A stretch of DNA of 64,000 bases from Breoghania sp. (GTDB taxonomy: Bacteria > Pseudomonadota > Alphaproteobacteria > Rhizobiales > Stappiaceae). The notes under the pieces were generated by a model, which had not been told where the DNA came from, made no database searches, and worked only from the letters and a program-made list of their open reading frames with translations. Of the stretch, positions 33,624 through 43,400 are shown piece by piece (positions within the stretch are counted from its first letter, which is position 1; each line of letters begins with the position of its first letter). Made by a program: the position numbers and the translations under genes. Location of the stretch: NCBI RefSeq assembly GCF_963674635.1, contig NZ_OY771475.1, positions 62,001-126,000 of the forward strand, given 5' to 3'.

Positions 33624-35288
33624 TTACGTGTGCTCTTCGCGGCTTGCCTCGATCAGCGCCTTGTTGAACCGGTCGAGCGCAGTCACGTGGCGGACGAAGC
33701 CGATGATTTCCAGGCTTTCGCGGTCCCGCATGACCGGCAAGCGATATGTGCCGGAGGTGTCGAAGAGGCGCAGAGTGGTCTCAAGGTCGTCATCGGGAAC
33801 GAGGCGTACGATCTTCGCATCTTCGCTTTCGCACAATTCGCGCGGGTCGCCTTCGCTCAACTCGTCCATGAAGTCGCTGACGTGAACGGTCCGGATCAGC
33901 CAGCGATGAGCGCCCTCGCGCAGCTCCAGCCCGCGCGTCTCAAGCTGCCAGTGGAAATAGGAGCGGCCATGGATGGCGAGCGTCAGGCCGGTTGAAATCG
34001 ATACGGTGATGAGCAGGGCGATGGAAAGCGCGTAACCGCCTGTCAGTTCGAACACCATGACGGTGGTGGAGAAGGGCGCGCCCAGAACGGCGGCCGCCAC
34101 GCCGCCCATGCCGAGGATGGAATAAAGGCCCTCCGATGAGGCCAGTTCGGGAAAGAGGCTCGCCGCGATCAATCCGAAGGAACCACCCGCCATCGCTCCA
34201 AGATAGAGTGTGGGCGAAAAGATCCCGCCGCCGAAGCGCGAGGCCAGCGTGATGGCGGTTGCGGCGGTCTTGGCGACCAGCAGGATCAACATGAGCATCA
34301 GCGGCAGATTGTTTTTCAACGCCGCGTCCGTTGTCTCGTACCCGACGCCCAGCACTTCCGGGTAGGCGAGCGCGATCAGCCCCACAGCGGCTCCGCCTAC
34401 GGCCGGGCGCAGCCACAGCGGCATGGGGATGTGACGGGCGACCCAGTCTGTTCCGGTCAGGGCGAACTGGAAGATAACCGCGACTGCCGCGCAGGTGACG
34501 CCCAGAAGCGCGAAGGCGGGAAACTCCAGATAGGAGGTGATCTGGTGGCCGGGGATGACAAAGGCAGCCACATCGCCGAACACAAGGCGGGTGATCAGGG
34601 TTCCGGCAACCGCGGCGATGCAGACCGGTGCGATCGCTGAAAGAGCGTAGTGGCCGAGGATCACTTCATGGGCGAAGAGAACGCCCGCAATCGGTGCGTT
34701 GAATGAGGCGGAAACGGCTGAGGCCACGCCGCAGGCCAGCATCACGCGGCGGGTCGTGATGGCGAGCGAAAAGAGATTGCACAGGGCTGTGGCGAGGGTT
34801 GCGCCCAGATGCACGACCGGGCCTTCGCGCCCGGCGCTTGCCCCTGATCCCAGTGAGACGGCGGTGAGCAGGGCGGAGGAAAGGCCGTGCCAGAACGGCA
34901 GGCCGCGCCCGCCGCGTGCGCGCGCCTCCATGACTTCGGCCACCGAAGATGTTCGCTGGCGGGGGATGAATCTCAGGCACAACCCGACAAAGAGGCCGCC
35001 AAGAATCGGCGCCCCGAGAATCAAGGAGAAGTGAAGTTTTTCGGTGGCCGTCACCACGTTTTCGGACATGGTTCCAAGCCATGGCAACTGGACCAGACCG
35101 ATCGCGAGGCGAAACAGAACTGCCGCCAAGGCCACAACAACGCCGACGCCAAAGGCCAGCAACCAGACCAAAGGTTGTCGCCTTCCGACGAAATCGGCTG
35201 TGTTTGTCACGATTTCGTGGCGAACAAAAATGTATCCGCTCTTGATTGGGGAGAATACGCGGATCAGGAAATCCGAAACTGTCGCCAT
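33624..35288 (-). CDS. ClC-family chloride channel/transporter with C-terminal CBS region
   Basis: Integral inner-membrane ClC protein of 554 residues. It carries the selectivity motif GSGASAGREGP at residues 147-157 with the gating glutamate E155, the second signature FGGGIFSPTLYLGAMAGG, and ALLGAPFSTTVMVFELTGGY. The cytoplasmic tail (about 450-540) contains a CBS-like region ending YRLPVMRDRESLEIIGFV. The gating glutamate suggests H+/Cl- exchange or gated chloride flow, but which cannot be decided. It is divergent from a second ClC gene 289 bases away. Confidence 0.92.
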   Translation of the reverse strand: MATVSDFLIRVFSPIKSGYIFVRHEIVTNTADFVGRRQPLVWLLAFGVGVVVALAAVLFRLAIGLVQLPWLGTMSENVVTATEKLHFSLILGAPILGGLFVGLCLRFIPRQRTSSVAEVMEARARGGRGLPFWHGLSSALLTAVSLGSGASAGREGPVVHLGATLATALCNLFSLAITTRRVMLACGVASAVSASFNAPIAGVLFAHEVILGHYALSAIAPVCIAAVAGTLITRLVFGDVAAFVIPGHQITSYLEFPAFALLGVTCAAVAVIFQFALTGTDWVARHIPMPLWLRPAVGGAAVGLIALAYPEVLGVGYETTDAALKNNLPLMLMLILLVAKTAATAITLASRFGGGIFSPTLYLGAMAGGSFGLIAASLFPELASSEGLYSILGMGGVAAAVLGAPFSTTVMVFELTGGYALSIALLITVSISTGLTLAIHGRSYFHWQLETRGLELREGAHRWLIRTVHVSDFMDELSEGDPRELCESEDAKIVRLVPDDDLETTLRLFDTSGTYRLPVMRDRESLEIIGFVRHVTALDRFNKALIEASREEHT

Positions 35289-35577
35289 GGGGTCAGGCTC
35301 GTGCCAATACTTGATGGTGCAGATTCACAATACTCGGACAAGCATAGGCCGATATGTGGATCGGGGCGAGGGGGGCGCCGCCGTCAAGTGAAAATGTGAC
35401 GGCATACCCTTGATTTTCTGTGTCGGCAGGTTCAGGACTGCAGCATTCACGCCCCGTCAAGTGTCGTATCGAGTGAGAACATCAGGTTCCCCGACGATCC
35501 TGTCATTGGCGTGAGCGCCCGCGTCGACCCCATCCTGGCCGATCTTGAACAGTCCTGTCCATGGAATTTGCGTAGTC

Positions 35578-37389
35578 ATGTCCGCCACTGAAGCAACAAG
35601 CGCCACACCAATTGATACAGATCCCGTTGAGGACGTTGAACAGAAAGTCTATTCGATCCCTGCATTATGCGTTTTTGCTTTTCTGATCGGTATCGTTGCT
35701 GCCGCAGGCGCTGTCGTGTTCCGTTATTTGATCTCGACGGTGCACAATCTATTTTATTACGGAACATTCAATCCGTTTTATGATGCGAACCAGTTCGAAG
35801 CGCCGAGTTCATTCGGGCCGCTGATCATACTGGCCCCGGTCATCGGTGGGCTGATCGTTGTCTTTCTCGTGCGCACCTTCGCGCCGGAAGCCAAGGGGCA
35901 CGGCGTTCCGGAAGTGATGTTTGCGATCTACCACAAGAATGGCGATGTGCGCGGGGTTGTGGCGATCGTGAAGTCGCTGGCTTCCGCCATTTCCATCGGC
36001 TCGGGTGCTTCGGTGGGGCGTGAAGGTCCGATCATCCAGATCGGCGCTTCCTTCGGCTCCACGCTGGCGCGCATGCTGAACCTGGTGCGCTGGCAGAAGA
36101 TCACGCTTCTTTCCGCCGGAGCGGGTGCGGGCATCGCCGCAACCTTCAACACACCGCTGGGCGGGGTGCTTTTCGCGGTGGAGATGCTGCTGCCGGAAGT
36201 CTCCTCGCGCACCTTCCTGCCCGTCGTCGTTGCCACCGCGACCGCCACCTATATCGGTCGCATCGCTCTGGGCCTCGATCCGGCCTTCATCGTGCCGGTG
36301 GCGGCATTGGAGGTGCATCAGGCGGTGGATGCGGTCCAGCTTGTCGCCTATGCGGCGCTTGGCGTTTTTGCGGGCGTGGCCTCCTGGGCCTTCGTGAAGT
36401 TCCTTGCCTGGTGTGAGGATATCTTCCCCAAGCTTCCGGGCAACGAATACACGCAGAACATCATCGGCATGCTGATGATCGGCTGCCTGAGCTACGCCTT
36501 CTTTCTCACCACCGGACACTATCACACGGCGGGTGTGGGCTATGCGACCATTCAGGACATTCTGAACGGCACGCCCTACACGTTCCTGCTGCTGGCGGTG
36601 CTGCTTCTGGCCAAGATCGCGGCCACCTCCATCAGCCTTGGCGCAGGCGCGTCGGGCGGCGTGTTCTCGCCCTCGCTCTTCATTGGCGCGACACTTGGCG
36701 GGGCTGTCGGCGTGATCGGCGCGATGCTGTTTCCCGAGCACGGGTTCTCGCCGGCGGAATTCGCCCTTGTCGGCATGGGGGCGCTGGTGGGCGGTGCGAC
36801 GGGCGCGTCAATGACCGCCATCGTGATGATCTTCGAGATGACCCGCGACTACAACGTGATCGTGCCTTTGGTGCTGGCCGTGGCGATTGCCGTCGGCGTG
36901 CGTCGCAGGCTGGTGACGGCCAATATCTACACGATCAAGCTGCGCAATCGCGGCAAGCCGATCCCGACCATGCGCCATACCAACATGTATCTGGTGCGCC
37001 AGGCCGAGGAGCTGATGGCTCGCAACTTCATGATCCTGCCTTCCGAAACGCCGCTTTGCGAGGCGGTCTCGAAGCTTGGGGAAACGGGTGCGAAGCACGT
37101 GATCGTGACAGAGGGGACGCGCATTGCCGGTTTCGTGCGTTTCGGCACCATTCCCTATGCGCCCGATCCCGATTGCGCACAGACGCTGCTGGACATCCTG
37201 TCGAGCGACTATGTGATCGCGCCGCAGAACAACATCCTCAATTCCATCATCGCCCGCATGAACCAGCGTGGCCGCTCCTATGCGATCATCGTGGATGGAA
37301 GCTCCGTGGTGCCGCGGCCGGATGATGTGGTGGGTGTGATCGACACCTCGGAAATCGCCTCCGCGGTGGTGGCGAATCACTACGCCTGA
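35578..37389 (+). CDS. ClC-family chloride channel/transporter, second copy
   Basis: Integral inner-membrane ClC protein of 603 residues. GSGASVGREGP occupies residues 141-151 with gating E149; GASGGVFSPSLFIGATLGG and GALVGGATGASMTAIVMIFEMTRDYNV follow. A cytoplasmic tail of about 150 residues carries two CBS-like repeats (ARNFMILPSETPLCEAVSKLG and later SSDYVIAPQNNILNSIIARM). ATG at 35578 was chosen; a TTG at 35545 is in frame. It differs markedly from its divergent neighbour, so the two are not a recent duplication. Confidence 0.92.
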   Translation: MSATEATSATPIDTDPVEDVEQKVYSIPALCVFAFLIGIVAAAGAVVFRYLISTVHNLFYYGTFNPFYDANQFEAPSSFGPLIILAPVIGGLIVVFLVRTFAPEAKGHGVPEVMFAIYHKNGDVRGVVAIVKSLASAISIGSGASVGREGPIIQIGASFGSTLARMLNLVRWQKITLLSAGAGAGIAATFNTPLGGVLFAVEMLLPEVSSRTFLPVVVATATATYIGRIALGLDPAFIVPVAALEVHQAVDAVQLVAYAALGVFAGVASWAFVKFLAWCEDIFPKLPGNEYTQNIIGMLMIGCLSYAFFLTTGHYHTAGVGYATIQDILNGTPYTFLLLAVLLLAKIAATSISLGAGASGGVFSPSLFIGATLGGAVGVIGAMLFPEHGFSPAEFALVGMGALVGGATGASMTAIVMIFEMTRDYNVIVPLVLAVAIAVGVRRRLVTANIYTIKLRNRGKPIPTMRHTNMYLVRQAEELMARNFMILPSETPLCEAVSKLGETGAKHVIVTEGTRIAGFVRFGTIPYAPDPDCAQTLLDILSSDYVIAPQNNILNSIIARMNQRGRSYAIIVDGSSVVPRPDDVVGVIDTSEIASAVVANHYA

Positions 37390-37507
37390 CGTGCGGGCGT
37401 GAGCGAAAAGGCGTGGGCCCGCTACAGGACCCATCGCCCCTCGCCAGGCCCCGCCGGGAGATTTTCGGCCGGCTTGTCATGCCGGTCGCCGATCTGAGCC
37501 GCACCGT

Positions 37508-37525
37508 GCGGATGATCCGCTTTTT
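37508..37525 (+). terminator. weak terminator-like hairpin after the second ClC gene
   Basis: GCGGA-TGA-TCCGC (37508-37520) is followed by TTTTT (37521-37525). The stem is only 5 bp and lies 119 bases after the ClC stop, so this is tentative. Confidence 0.35.
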
Positions 37526-37572
37526 CGGATGCTCTCTTTCTCGCGAACTCAAGCCATTGTAGTCTGGCGCGC

Positions 37573-38010
37573 ATGACAAGAATCAGGCCTTCCCGCCCCG
37601 ATGAGGGAGAACGCGCCGTCGAGATCTGGCGCGGAGCGGTTGACGCCACGCACGACTTTCTTACGCCCGATGATCGTCTCGACATTGACGAAATGGTGTG
37701 CGGCTTTCTTCCGCAGGCGCCTCTCTGGCTGGCGGTTGACGAAAACGACTATCCGTTGGCCTTCATGCTGATCGACGAGGGGCATATGGAGGCGCTGTTC
37801 GTCGATGCCGCCCATCTCGGAAGCGGGATCGGCGGCGCGCTTGTCCGGCACGGCCTCGCGCTCCATCCGGAAATGACAACCGACGTCAACGCGCAGAACG
37901 ATCAGGCCGTTCGCTTCTATGAACGGATGGGGTTCAAGGAGACCGGCCGCTCGCCGACCGACGAACAGGGCAGGCCCTATCCGCTGATCCACCTGAAATA
38001 TCCGGGCTGA
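37573..38010 (+). CDS. GNAT-family N-acetyltransferase
   Basis: Predicted acetyl-CoA-dependent acetyltransferase of 145 residues. The start MTRIRPSRPDEGERAVEIWRGAV is typical of small GNAT proteins. The acetyl-CoA pyrophosphate loop corresponds to LFVDAAHLGSGIGGALVRHG, followed by the NAQNDQAVRFYERMGFKETGR stretch (motif B). The overall pattern resembles the YjaB group. The substrate is unknown. It stands alone on the plus strand, facing the minus-strand thioesterase gene downstream. Confidence 0.85.
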   Translation: MTRIRPSRPDEGERAVEIWRGAVDATHDFLTPDDRLDIDEMVCGFLPQAPLWLAVDENDYPLAFMLIDEGHMEALFVDAAHLGSGIGGALVRHGLALHPEMTTDVNAQNDQAVRFYERMGFKETGRSPTDEQGRPYPLIHLKYPG

Positions 38011-38058
38011 CAGGCGTGCTTTGGAGCATCGGTTCCGGCGACCTGATGGACCGGACGC

Positions 38059-38559
38059 CTATGAAGTCACGGGTTGACGCGGCGCAGGAATAGCGATGCG
38101 GCGGCCCGCGCGTTCCGGCACGCCCAGCGCCTCGTGCAAGGCGGCATAATAGGCGAGTTTTTTCGCGATCTTCTCTGGAAAGGGCGCGACCTTGCGCGAG
38201 CCCATGTCCACGTGAAGGCTCATCTGTTCGGAGGTGGCCGACACCCATCCGTCGGAATGGATCAGTTCCTGAAACCCGTGGATGCGCTTGGCGTCGAAGC
38301 CGAGAATGCGCGTGTTCACTGTGACGAGGTCGCCCGCGGAAAGCTCGCGCAGGTAGCACAGATGCACTTCGGCGGTGAAATAGGACGCGTTGTCGGTCTC
38401 GATATAGTCGGGGCCGAGGCCGAGGGCTGTGTAGGCTTCGTCAATGGCCCTGTCGAACAGAACATTGTAATAGGCCATGTTGAGGTGGCCGTTATAGTCG
38501 ATCCAGTCGTCTTCGACGCGCATCTGGCTTGACTGGAAGGGCGCATCGTTGTTGGTCAT
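38059..38559 (-). CDS. hotdog-fold acyl-CoA thioesterase
   Basis: A 166-residue single-domain thioesterase of the 4HBT type. The active-site region is VEDDWIDYNGHLNMAYYNVLFDRAIDEAY, where Asp-Tyr-Asn-Gly-His is the characteristic motif. Start 38559 (MTNNDAPFQ) fits the domain boundary; the same frame continues upstream without protein-like sequence. It resembles the thioesterase domain found fused to carnitine dehydrogenases, but the acyl substrate cannot be inferred. It points toward the GNAT gene (convergent). Confidence 0.85.
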   Translation of the reverse strand: MTNNDAPFQSSQMRVEDDWIDYNGHLNMAYYNVLFDRAIDEAYTALGLGPDYIETDNASYFTAEVHLCYLRELSAGDLVTVNTRILGFDAKRIHGFQELIHSDGWVSATSEQMSLHVDMGSRKVAPFPEKIAKKLAYYAALHEALGVPERAGRRIAIPAPRQPVTS

Positions 38560-38896
38560 GAAAGGCTTTCCGGCAGTTCGTGATTGCGGTTCGGTTTTCG
38601 CACGGCTCCGGTAGGCGGCGCCGTGCCGTCGATCCACGATGCGGGCGCGGCTGGCCCCACGGGTTTGAGCCCGCCTAGCGACGGGCGTGAAAGTTTGGCG
38701 GGATGTGGATTGCCGCATGCGCGCAAGGCGCGGTGACATCACATTCGCCAATAGTGAAGATTGATTCCCCTAGGGAATGCTATCACGTTTGCCCAGCAGC
38801 GACTGCCGTCGCCGCGAGGCGGATGGTTGAAGAAAACACCGCGAATGGTGACACGGGTTTGCGCATCGGCGAGCCTCGGGACGAAACAGGAGAAGG
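38560..38896. other. spacer between thioesterase and FAD-linked dehydrogenase genes
   Basis: A 337-base divergent spacer without a convincing gene. It contains CACGGC/GCCGTG arms at 38601-38625 and a perfect inverted repeat upstream of the dehydrogenase that is annotated separately. Confidence 0.5.
38764..38778. promoter_or_regulatory. inverted repeat ATTCCC-CTA-GGGAAT
   Basis: A perfect 6-bp inverted repeat with a 3-base spacer, 118 bases before the dehydrogenase start. Its size and location suit a dimeric repressor site. Lactate and glycolate dehydrogenase genes are often controlled by GntR/FadR-type regulators, but no such gene is nearby, so the link is speculative. Confidence 0.35.
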
Positions 38897-40312
38897 ATGA
38901 TGGGCTTGGCGACGGTGGGGCGTGAAGAAGCGACCAGCAGCGGTGACATAGAGGCCGCGGTTTCGAAACTGCGTGACCTTTTCGGCGAGCGGTGTGCCGT
39001 CTCGCGTGCCGTGCGCGAGCAGCATGGTCACACGACGAGCCTGCTCGGCAATCAGATGCCGGATGCGGTGGTGTTTGCGCAGTCCGCCGAAGAAGTTTCC
39101 CAGGTCGTCAAGATCTGTGCCGCCCATCGCACGCCGATCGTGCCTTTCGGAACCGGCACCTCGCTGGAGGGCCACGTCAACGCGCCCGCCGGTGGTGTGT
39201 GCATCGACCTGAGCGGCATGAATGAGGTTCTGAAGGTTCACGCCGAGGATCTCGACTGCGTCGTCCAGCCGGGCATCACCCGTAGCAAGCTCAACGAGTA
39301 TCTGCGCGATACAGGGCTGTTCTTTCCCATTGATCCGGGCGCGGATGCCAGCATTGGCGGCATGGTCGCGACGCGGGCCTCGGGCACCAACGCGGTGCGT
39401 TATGGCACGATGAAGGACAATGTGCTGGCGCTTGAGGTCGTGATGCCTGACGGCACCATCGTGCGCACCGGTTCGCGCGCCAAGAAATCGTCGGCCGGTT
39501 ACGACCTGACCCGCCTGCTGGTCGGGTCGGAAGGCACGCTCGGCATCATTACCGAAATCACGCTGCGTCTTCAGGGTATTCCGGAAGCGATTTCCGGCGG
39601 CATCTGCCCGTTCCCGAGTGTGGAGGCAGCCTGCAACGCGGTCATCATGACCATCCAGTCCGGCATTCCGGTTGCGCGGATCGAGTTGCTCGACACGTTG
39701 CAGGTGAAGGCGTGCAATCTGCACTCCAAGCTGACGCTTGCCGAGGTGCCGACCCTGTTCCTCGAATTTCACGGCACGAAGGCCGGCGTTGCAGAGCAGT
39801 CCGAACTCTTCGGTGAAATCGCCGCCGAATTCGAGGGGGGCCCGTTTGAGTGGACGGACAAGGCGGAAGAGCGCACGAAACTCTGGCATGCGCGCCACGA
39901 GGCCTACTGGGCCTGCCTTGAGCTTCGCCCGGGCTGCAAATCGGTGACAACCGATGTCTGCGTTCCCATCTCGCGCCTTGCCGAATGCGTGGAAGCAACG
40001 CGCGAGGATATCGAGGCAACCGGCCTGATCGCGCCGATCGTCGGCCATGTGGGCGATGGCAATTTCCATGTTTCCATTCTGGTCGATCCTGAAAGCGAGG
40101 CCGAAGTCGAGGCGGCGCATGCGTTCATCGGACGTCTAAACTTGCGTGCTATCGAGATGGAAGGCACCTGCACGGGCGAGCATGGCGTCGGTCAGGGCAA
40201 GATGAAGTATCTGGAGCGTGAGCACGGCGATGCGCTCGACGTGATGCGCGCGGTCAAGAAGGGCATTGATCCGTTGAACATCATGAATCCGGGTAAGATC
40301 ATAACCATGTGA
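38897..40312 (+). CDS. FAD-linked 2-hydroxyacid dehydrogenase (D-lactate/glycolate type)
   Basis: Flavoenzyme of the FAD-binding PCMH type that oxidises a D-2-hydroxy acid and passes electrons to the respiratory chain. The 471 residues contain the FAD motif PIVPFGTGTSLEGHVNAPAGG, the VQPGITRSKLNEYL and GATVATRASGTNAVRYG-like region (here GGMVATRASGTNAVRYG), and the C-terminal oxidase signature CTGEHGVGQGKMKYLEREHG with IDPLNIMNPGKI. The pattern resembles LDHD/Dld more than GlcD, since no glcE or glcF follows. AGGAGAAGG precedes the ATG. Confidence 0.88.
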   Translation: MMGLATVGREEATSSGDIEAAVSKLRDLFGERCAVSRAVREQHGHTTSLLGNQMPDAVVFAQSAEEVSQVVKICAAHRTPIVPFGTGTSLEGHVNAPAGGVCIDLSGMNEVLKVHAEDLDCVVQPGITRSKLNEYLRDTGLFFPIDPGADASIGGMVATRASGTNAVRYGTMKDNVLALEVVMPDGTIVRTGSRAKKSSAGYDLTRLLVGSEGTLGIITEITLRLQGIPEAISGGICPFPSVEAACNAVIMTIQSGIPVARIELLDTLQVKACNLHSKLTLAEVPTLFLEFHGTKAGVAEQSELFGEIAAEFEGGPFEWTDKAEERTKLWHARHEAYWACLELRPGCKSVTTDVCVPISRLAECVEATREDIEATGLIAPIVGHVGDGNFHVSILVDPESEAEVEAAHAFIGRLNLRAIEMEGTCTGEHGVGQGKMKYLEREHGDALDVMRAVKKGIDPLNIMNPGKIITM

Positions 40313-40447
40313 CCTGAAACGATTCGCCCCCGGCAGCGCAGATGGCGTGCGCCGGGGGCGCAATCACGTCCGGCCGGATGTCGGCGGCGCATCCGCGCAG
40401 CGCGTCGTCGATGGCAGGCCGGGCCTGCATCGCCACGGAGACGAACG

Positions 40448-43400
40448 CTGAATTCGATCTATATCACCGTTGGCATAACCCTGATCCTGGCGCTGGTTGC
40501 GGCGCTGGTGGCGCCCATCTTTATCGACTGGAGCGCCTATCGAACCACGTTCGAGGAATATGCGGGCCAGGCGCTGGGCCAACGGGTGAGCGTGCTGGGT
40601 TCGGCCGATGCAAGGCTTCTGCCCACCCCCACGCTGACCTTCTCCGATGTGCGGGTCGGGGAGGCGGAAGATCCGCTGATGGTGATCTCGCACTTCAAGG
40701 TGCGGGTGGAACTGCCGCCGCTTCTGACCGGCAAGATCCAGGTCGTGGACATGCAGCTTGAGCGGCCCCAGCTCAACCTGTCTCTCGACGAGTTGGGCCG
40801 CATCGACTGGCTGACCGCGCGCGTTCCCGGCTCCGACACAGCGCTCGATCCGGATGACGTCCAGCTTCAGGATGTCGAGATCAGCGATGGGTCCATGCGT
40901 CTGATCGATGCGCGCACCGGCAAGACCTATCGCGCCGACAACATCAATCTCCAGATTTCTGCCCGCTCTCTGGAAGGGCCCTTCAAGGCCGATGGCAGTG
41001 CGCAGGTCGCGGGTGTGCACCAAAGTGTGCGCATCGCCACAGGGCGTCGCAGTGCGCAGGGCATTCGCGTCAAGGCCGATATTCAGCCCACCAACATTGC
41101 CGCCACCCTGCAGGCCGATGGCATCGTCAGCCATGAGGATGGCAAGCCCGTCTATGCAGGGACCTTTTTCGCCGAAAGCGTGATGCCTGCGGAGGAGGGG
41201 GGCGAGAGCGCGTCTCTGGAGCCCGCGGCCAGGCTGTGGCGCAGCGAGGGCGCGTTCACGCTCGATCCGGGACGGCTGGAGATCGACAAGGCGAACCTGC
41301 GCTACGGCCCGGAAGATCGCGCCATTCGTCTTGAAGGGGATGGCGGGATGGATTTCGGGGCCGTTCCGGCCTTCACCGCGCGCCTTGCCGCCAAGCAGAT
41401 CGATCTGGATCGGCTGTCTGGCGAAGGTCCGCGTGCGCCGGTCAGCATCGCAGGCGGCGCGGGGGCGATCATGGCCGCGATCAAGACGCTGCCTATGCCG
41501 CCGGTGCCCGGCTCCTTTCGCCTCGATCTGCCCGCGCTCGTGGCAGCGGGCGGTCTGGCGCAGGATATCCGGCTGGAGGCAAGCACGCTGCCGCGTGGCT
41601 GGCGGATCGAAACGCTGGAAGCGCGGCTTCCCGGCCAGACACGGTTCGCAGGCAGTGGTGAGTTGCGGGTTTCCGATGAGCCGGCCTTTTCGGGTCGGGT
41701 GGAGATCGCCTGTGCGCAGCCTTCCGGTTTCGCGGCATGGTGGCGTGGCACGGGCGGCGGCGCGCCGCTGTCGCTCGCACCGTTTTCCGTTGCCGCGCAT
41801 GTGGAGGCGGCACCGGATGGCATCGCCTTTAACGGGCTGGAAGGCGAGCTTGGTGACGCCACCTTGCGCGGTGACGTGACATGGCGTGCGGCGCGAGACC
41901 AGACCCGCGCACGGGTGGCGGCCAATCTGGAGGCGGATCGGCTCGATCTGGATCAACTCGCGGTGCTTGGCTCCGTGATACGCGGCGAAAGCGGCGATGA
42001 GGCCTCCGGCCCGGATGACGGGTCCGCCCGACTCGATGCGGACTATTCGCTCAGTCTCGATGCCGATACGCTGGTCTATGCGGGCGTTGAGGCGGATAGG
42101 GTGCGGGTCGAGGCAAGCCTTGCGGGCGACGACCTTGAGGTGCAGCGGTTCTCCGCGCAGGATCTGGCCGGTGCGACCATCGATGCCAGTGGCCGTATCG
42201 CCAAGCTCTCCAGCGCGCCCGACGGGGCTTTCACGGCCAGCGTGAGGGCAGGCGAGGTCGATGGGCTGATCGCGGTCCTGAACCAAGCCTTCCCCGACAA
42301 TGCCCTTGTGAACCGGCTGAGCGCCGGTGAAGGCCAGCTTGCGCCGATTGATGTTTCAGCCTCCGTCACCGCGCGCGCGGAAGCCGACGATCGCTCGCAG
42401 GTTGAGATGTCGCTCGCCGGAACGCTCGCCAACAGCAAGCTTGATGCTGCGTTGAAAGCCTCCGGTTCGGTCGATCGCTGGCGTGAGGCGGATGTGGCGG
42501 CGAATGTGTCGCTGAAGTCAGACGATGCGGTTCAGGTGCTGGGCCAGCTCGGCGTCGATGTGGTGCCGATACCCGGCATGGGGACGGGGGCGATCACGCT
42601 GAAGGTCATTGGGGCTGCGGGCGAGGGATTGTCCGTGACCATGGTTGCCGACGGGCTCGATGCCTCCGCTTCCTTTGACGGAACGGTGACGCTGTCTGAC
42701 GCCGCTGGCGGCGGAGGGCCGGTCTATCAGGGCGCGCTGGCCTTCAAGAGCGATGACGTGGCCCCGATCGGCATGCTCGCCGGGCGCCTCTTGCCGATGA
42801 TCAGCGGAGAAATCCCCGTCGATGTGAGCGCAAAGCTTGATGGCGCCGGGTCTTCGGCGGCCTTGCGCGACCTGAGCGCGCGGCTTGGTGATGTGACCCT
42901 GCGCGGCGATCTGGAAGCGGTTCTCGGCGGTCCGGCACGGCGTGTGAGCGGAACGCTGGCGGCCTCTCAGGTGTCGCTCGCGCGGCTTTCGGAAGTGTTG
43001 CTGGGTGCGGATGCCTGGACGTCAGTGCAGGGCGGGACCGGCGGGTCGCGTTGGCCGAATGCAGCTTTCGGGCCCCCCCTTATGGGCGATGGCACTGTTT
43101 CACTGAAAGTGGCGGCCGGTACGGTGGATGTGGGTTTGTCGCGTACGGTCCGGCAGGCGGAGTTCGCCCTGCAGATCCGCCGCGATGAACTGGCGATCGA
43201 CGACTTCTCGGGCAGCTTTGAAGGTGGGCGCGCCGTCGGCTCGTTGCTGTTGAAGCGCTTGGGGGCTCAGGCGGCCGTTTCCGGAACGCTGGGTCTTTCC
43301 GGCGTGAGCCTGCGCAATCTGGTGTGGAGCCGCAATGACAGGTCCGTGGCCAGTGGTCTGTTGGATGCCAAGGCGGATTTCGACGGCACTGGTCGTTCCA

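Noticed and set aside
40364..42286. 640-residue minus-strand frame opposite the AsmA gene
   Set aside because: Composition is typical of an antisense shadow and it conflicts with the long AsmA coding sequence.
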